Source: Candidatus Caldisaccharidevorator malaysiensis (GTDB lineage Bacteria; Armatimonadota; Fervidibacteria; Fervidibacterales; Fervidibacteraceae). Taken from it: a DNA stretch of 64,000 nt. Below, in pieces: positions 60,390 to 64,000 of the stretch; the first letter of the stretch is position 1; each line of letters begins with the position of its first letter. Location: contig JANXBO010000004.1 in NCBI GenBank assembly GCA_025057575.1, positions 1 to 64,000 of the forward strand. The letters are read 5' to 3'. The notes below the pieces were generated by a model, which was given only the letters and a program-made list of their open reading frames with translations, did no database searches and was not told the DNA's origin. The translations under genes were made by a program, and so were the position numbers.

Positions 60390-61223
60390 ATGCCGCTGGG
60401 GAAAGGGATTAAAGGGCTCGTTGTCGGTCTTTCTCTGCTGTTAGCGACTATTGCCGGGGCTCAGAAGAAACAGAGCCTTCATTTGTTCGTCCCTTGCGGG
60501 ATGATCGTGCCCTTCACGCGGATCAAAAGCGATTACGAGCAACGGACTGGGGTGAAGTTGGATATCACTTTTGACAATGGTGTGATGTTGGTTCGCCGGA
60601 TTAGGGACAAAGGAGAACGACCGGACATTTTGGTGGCTCCGGGCGAACTGGAGATACAGGAGATGATCCGTTCGGGTTTCATAGACCCCAAGTCGGTTGT
60701 TACCTTTGGGACCTTCCGGCTGATCTTAGTGGTTCCTGGAAGGAATCGGGCAAGGATACAGTCGCTGGACGATCTGACCAACCCGAGAGTTCGCTCCATC
60801 GTCATCGCCGACCCGAAACTCAATTCTGTTGGCTACTACGCCCGAGAGGCGTTGAAGGGTCTGGGGCTCTGGGAGAAGATAAAGGATCGGGTCGTTACCC
60901 ACTGGCACGCCCAGGAGGCGGTGAACTACATCTGTATGGGTCGGGTAGATGCCGGCATTTACTATGCCAGTTGTCCCTTTGACAGCGCCCCCGAGAAGGT
61001 GATGTCACCCACTTATCGGATTTTGGAAACCCTTCCCCTCTCGTCCCATCCCCCTGTCAGAGTTCAAGCGGGCATTCTCAAGTCATCCCGAAAGAAAGAC
61101 CTGGCGAAGCGGTTTTTGGACTATCTGTTGGAACCACGGACGCAAGCGACCCTGGCAAAGTTGGGGATCCCCAATTATCGCCAAACTAACGGGCAGAGGG
61201 TGAGTCTGAACCCGAAGCCGTAA
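60390..61223 (+). CDS. ModA-like periplasmic binding protein with two cleft cysteines
   Basis: 277 residues, start ATG 60390 with GGGAGGTGG about 9 nt upstream; signal peptide 'MPLGKGIKGLVVGLSLLLATIAGAQ'. Molybdate/tungstate-binding-protein fold: 'LHLFVPCGMIVPFTRIKSDYEQRTG', 'PDILVAPGELEIQEM', 'ILVVPGRNRARIQSLDDL', 'GRVDAGIYYASCPFDSA' and 'RFLDYLLEPRTQATLAKLGI'. In ModA the first loop is A-A-A-S-L and supplies ligand contacts; here it is V-P-C-G-M. A second Cys occurs in 'YYASCPF' at a ligand-side position. This suggests a soft metal or thiol-binding ligand rather than an oxyanion (inference). Confidence 0.8.
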   Translation: MPLGKGIKGLVVGLSLLLATIAGAQKKQSLHLFVPCGMIVPFTRIKSDYEQRTGVKLDITFDNGVMLVRRIRDKGERPDILVAPGELEIQEMIRSGFIDPKSVVTFGTFRLILVVPGRNRARIQSLDDLTNPRVRSIVIADPKLNSVGYYAREALKGLGLWEKIKDRVVTHWHAQEAVNYICMGRVDAGIYYASCPFDSAPEKVMSPTYRILETLPLSSHPPVRVQAGILKSSRKKDLAKRFLDYLLEPRTQATLAKLGIPNYRQTNGQRVSLNPKP

Positions 61224-61256
61224 AGAGAAGAGAGACGGTTGAAGGAGGTGTCGTTG

Positions 61257-63284
61257 ATGCGACGGGCTGTCGTTGGCATTCTCTTGATCTTCGTTTTGGG
61301 CACCGCAGCGGCAACACCCAAAGGGTCACCAGCCGACAAGAAGTCACCCGCCAAGGTAACGGTTCCCGTCAAGAGGGAGGGCTGGCGGGTCACCATCGGC
61401 TGGTCTGATGCGAAGGTAAAGGTGGAAGCCTTTTACCCCCTTGGTGTCGTCGGTGGCGAAGGGCACGATTGGGTCCTTGAGTATGCGATGAAGATCGCCC
61501 AGGCTCATCCCAAAAAGGTCCTCTTTACCATTTACGACTTTACGACGCCAAAGGGCTCCCAAGAGTGGCAGAAGAGAGGGCTGACCTGCGGAGCCTTCCT
61601 GATAGGCGGAAAGTTTTCCTACACCTTTAAGGGTGGCAAAACGGTCGCCTTTATGAGAAGCGAAGCCCTGGGCGGCTGGACCTTTGACCAATTAAAGACG
61701 GCAGTTGCCCAGGAAGTGGAGAAGGCGTATAAGAAGGAGCCGGCAGGGGGAAAAGGGACACCAGTAAAAAAAACCAGCCTAAGGCTTGAAAGCCGTTCGT
61801 CAACAGGATTTGTTGAGATCTATGTCCCGTGCGGTCTGGCGGGTCCTTATGGCGAGATCGCGCGAGCCTTTCAGAAGGCTCATCCCGACATCACCCTTCG
61901 CCCGACCGTCTCTGGGGTTGTGGCTCTTCTCAATGCCCTGCGGGATTATGCCAAGCCCGACATCTATCTGGCTTTGGGCACCTACGAGTTGACCCACCTG
62001 GCGGAGAAGGGGCGTTTCGTTGAGGGCAGTATGGTGACGGTCGCCCAGATGCCCTTGGGTCTGATCGTCCACCGGAAGAATCCGGCAGGGATAAAGACTT
62101 TGAACGACCTAACCTCTCCCCGGGTCAAAACCATCGTCACCTACAGTTACCAACTTTCCGGTGGTCGAGCCGCTAAGCAGGCTCTTCAAAAGGCGGGTAT
62201 CTGGGAACAGGTCAAGGGGAAAATCGTAACCCCGAAGGTGCCGGACCTGGCGAAGCAGATGTTGAAAAAAGGACAGGCAACGGTCGGCATCCTCTACACA
62301 ACTTGCCTGAAGGAAAGTTATGTCCCCGACCAGCCGCCCGTTGAGGAGAAGGACCTAAGAGTCATCCAGACCCTGCCTCCTGACAGTTATGAGCCGATCT
62401 ATGTGGCAGCGGTGCAATTAAAAGATGGTCCTAATCCCGAGGCAGCCAAACAGTTCCTTGAGTTTTTGAAGAGACGGGAACTGAGCCAAATTTGGAGAAA
62501 ATGGGGTTTTCGAGAGGTTAAAGGGGCACCTCTTGCCAGTTCCCGGCGGGGTCGCCTTCTCGTTTTTGCCGGAGCCGCCTTTCGCCCACCCCTGGAAGAG
62601 ATGGCAAAGGCGTTTCAGAAAAAATACGGCATTCCCGTCCAGTTCAACTTTACCGGTTCCAACTGTCTCCTCGCTCAAATCATCCTGACCCAAAAAGGCG
62701 ATCTTTTCCTGCCAGGCGAGGACTTTTATGTTGAGCAGGCAGAGGCACGGGGTTATGTGGTCAAGAAGGCTGTCCTCGGCTACTTCATTCCCGTGATCTT
62801 GGTGCGCAAAGGGAATCCGAAGGGGATCAAAAGTCTGGCTGATTTAGCCAAGCCGGGGCTTCGGGTCGGTCTCGGTGATCCCCGAGCGTGCGCCATCGGT
62901 GCGGTGGGTGAAGAAGTTTTGAAAAAGAACGGCTTGGCGGAAAAGGTCCGAAAGAATGTGGTCTTGAGAGCCGTAACGGCTCCGGAACTGGCGAACGCTT
63001 TGCGCCTCGGCGCTATTGATGCCTGTCTGAATTGGGACGCCATCGCCAATTACCCCTGGGTCCGTCCAGCAGTAGAGGTCATCACCATTCCACCCCACCA
63101 GAATCTGGTCACCTCCAATCCCCTTGCCATCTTGAAGACGGCGAGTCATCCTCAAGAAGCCGAATTGTTCTTTGAGTTTGCCCAAAGGGAAGGACAAAAG
63201 ATTTTGCAAGCCCACGGATTCACTACTCGCGATGGACTCCCAAAGGCGCTTCGCCCCTTCGTTCTCACCTCTGCAGGCAGGTGA
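61257..63284 (+). CDS. Fusion protein: thioredoxin-like N-domain plus two ModA-like domains
   Basis: About 675 residues from ATG 61257 (AAGGAGGTG with 7-nt spacing; 61239 is not supported). Signal peptide (about 1-20). Then an alpha/beta domain (about 40-165, 'HPKKVLFTIYDFTTPKGSQEW', 'CGAFLIGGKFSYTFKGGKTV') looking thioredoxin-like but without CxxC. ModA-like domain 1 ('VEIYVPCGLAGPYGEIARAF' and 'GILYTTCLKES', about 185-415) keeps the two cysteines of the preceding protein. ModA-like domain 2 ('VFAGAAFRPPLEEMAKAF', 'FNFTGSNCLLAQI', 'GAIDACLNWDA', about 435-675) is closer to canonical ModA in its first loop. Confidence 0.8.
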   Translation: MRRAVVGILLIFVLGTAAATPKGSPADKKSPAKVTVPVKREGWRVTIGWSDAKVKVEAFYPLGVVGGEGHDWVLEYAMKIAQAHPKKVLFTIYDFTTPKGSQEWQKRGLTCGAFLIGGKFSYTFKGGKTVAFMRSEALGGWTFDQLKTAVAQEVEKAYKKEPAGGKGTPVKKTSLRLESRSSTGFVEIYVPCGLAGPYGEIARAFQKAHPDITLRPTVSGVVALLNALRDYAKPDIYLALGTYELTHLAEKGRFVEGSMVTVAQMPLGLIVHRKNPAGIKTLNDLTSPRVKTIVTYSYQLSGGRAAKQALQKAGIWEQVKGKIVTPKVPDLAKQMLKKGQATVGILYTTCLKESYVPDQPPVEEKDLRVIQTLPPDSYEPIYVAAVQLKDGPNPEAAKQFLEFLKRRELSQIWRKWGFREVKGAPLASSRRGRLLVFAGAAFRPPLEEMAKAFQKKYGIPVQFNFTGSNCLLAQIILTQKGDLFLPGEDFYVEQAEARGYVVKKAVLGYFIPVILVRKGNPKGIKSLADLAKPGLRVGLGDPRACAIGAVGEEVLKKNGLAEKVRKNVVLRAVTAPELANALRLGAIDACLNWDAIANYPWVRPAVEVITIPPHQNLVTSNPLAILKTASHPQEAELFFEFAQREGQKILQAHGFTTRDGLPKALRPFVLTSAGR

Positions 63285-64000
63285 GGGGGGCTTTCTTCTG
63301 GAAGCGCTGCTGACGGTTCGCCGGTCCGACCTATGGTTTGCGGGAGTCTTTTTAAGTTTCCTATTCCTTTATGCCGGCTTTATCCTGACTCTCGTCATTG
63401 CGGATGCCCTTCTCCCTTTTCGTCCCATTGAAGAGGGGGGTGCCAGTGCCGTCGCTCTCTTGTGGCAAGAAGAAGAGTCCAGAAAGTCCCTTTTTAATGC
63501 CTTCCGATTGAGCCTGGTCACGTCTCTGATCACCGCCTGCTTGGGGCTGTTGGTCGGACTGCCAGCTGCCTACGGCTTATCCCGATATCGATTTCCCCTT
63601 TACTCGCTGATTGACACGTTGGTGGACATCCCGATTGTGGTTCCCCCCTTGATAATGGGGCTAACCCTTCTCGCTGTCTTAAGGCAAACGGCAATAGGCA
63701 CGGCTCTTGATGAGAAAGTGGGCATCCTTTACAGCCCGAAGGGGATCGTCCTGGCTCAGTTCAGTGTGGCGTCCGCTTTTTCGGTTCGTGCCCTCAAAGC
63801 CGCCTTTGACCAGGTCAACCCTCGTTTTGAGCAGGTCGCCCGGAGCCTGGGTGCATCGCCATTCTATGCCTTTTTCCGGGTAACCCTTCCCTTAGCCAAG
63901 ACGGGGATCCTTGCCGGATTTGTGATGACTTGGGCAAGGGCAATGGGTGAGTTTGCCCCCATTTTGGTCGTTGCTGGAACCAACCCTGACACAACGGTTC
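63232..64000 (+). CDS. ModB/CysT-like ABC transporter permease, partial at right edge
   Basis: Open frame from ATG 63232 through the window end (256 codons), overlapping the 3' end of the fusion-protein gene by 53 nt; the true start may lie downstream of the overlap. Membrane segments and the EAA loop motif are clear: 'LSLVTSLITACLGLLVGLPAAYGLSRYRFPLYSLIDTLVDIPIVVPPLIMGL' and 'RSLGASPFYAFFRVTLPLAKTGILAGFVMTWARAMGEFAPILVVAG'. This is the molybdate/sulfate-type permease. Its ATPase must lie beyond 64000. It completes a binding-protein plus permease set with the upstream genes. Confidence 0.85.
   Translation, partial: MDSQRRFAPSFSPLQAGEGGFLLEALLTVRRSDLWFAGVFLSFLFLYAGFILTLVIADALLPFRPIEEGGASAVALLWQEEESRKSLFNAFRLSLVTSLITACLGLLVGLPAAYGLSRYRFPLYSLIDTLVDIPIVVPPLIMGLTLLAVLRQTAIGTALDEKVGILYSPKGIVLAQFSVASAFSVRALKAAFDQVNPRFEQVARSLGASPFYAFFRVTLPLAKTGILAGFVMTWARAMGEFAPILVVAGTNPDTTV

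Noticed and set aside
1-64000. CRISPR arrays, tRNA or rRNA genes, transposases
   Set aside because: Gaps are short and I saw no regular repeats, cloverleaf-like sequence or transposase motifs. Not a substitute for a covariance-model search.

Overview
The window is bacterial chromosome of moderately high GC, densely packed with genes, with many 1-4 nt start/stop overlaps and frequent GTG/TTG starts. The gene style suggests a thermophilic, diderm-type bacterium near Armatimonadota/Fervidibacteria: a type-II-pseudopilin-headed secreted protein, a secreted beta-L-arabinofuranosidase, HEAT-repeat cytochromes and large secreted CBM9-like proteins. This placement is inference from protein style; no rRNA or other marker gene confirms it. 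I see no tRNA, rRNA, CRISPR array, transposase or prophage.

Layout. 1-4.5 kb: the N-terminus of a secreted ARPP-1-like protein, a DtxR-type metal repressor divergent from an iron-type binding protein, an SDR oxidoreductase and a sugar-hydrolase-like TIM barrel. 4.6-13.2 kb: one long forward run for heme and cytochrome c (ccmC, ccmD-like, ccmE of the Cys type, ccmF, sirC, hemA, a hemX/ccsA-like gene), then ispH and coaX. 13.2-17.3 kb: a VWA protein, a 46-residue Flp-type pilin, an orphan RbsA-like ATPase and a YprB-like nuclease. 17.3-23.4 kb: an MFS transporter and a compact BatA-BatB-TPR-BatD-translin operon. 23.4-29.8 kb: LarA-like racemase, FGGY kinase, zinc-ribbon membrane protein, panD with a CTG start, an esterase and a CCA-adding enzyme. 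29.8-38.4 kb: histidine kinase and response regulator, Cys-type thi4, aldolase, pseudopilin, an RpoD-like sigma factor and pyrimidine-nucleoside phosphorylase.

38.4-57.3 kb is an accessory-looking block of mostly secreted proteins: a 953-residue protein combining propeller, HExxH and calcium-repeat segments, a TPP decarboxylase, an 858-residue CBM9-like protein, an epimerase, a GH127 enzyme, a DUF4185-like protein, a HEAT/di-heme cytochrome, a PhyH dioxygenase and a 1066-codon mono-heme/HEAT gene interrupted by an in-frame TGA. The Ccm genes at the left end would serve these cytochromes.

57.4-64 kb: rapZ, then a forward cluster of a degenerate E1-like protein, an UPF0718/ArsP-like permease, a ModA-like binding protein, a protein with two further ModA-like domains, and an ABC permease running off the right edge. 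Two of the three binding domains carry a matched pair of cysteines at positions expected to face the ligand. This cluster is my best candidate for an undescribed system, probably for a thiophilic metal or metalloid (inference).
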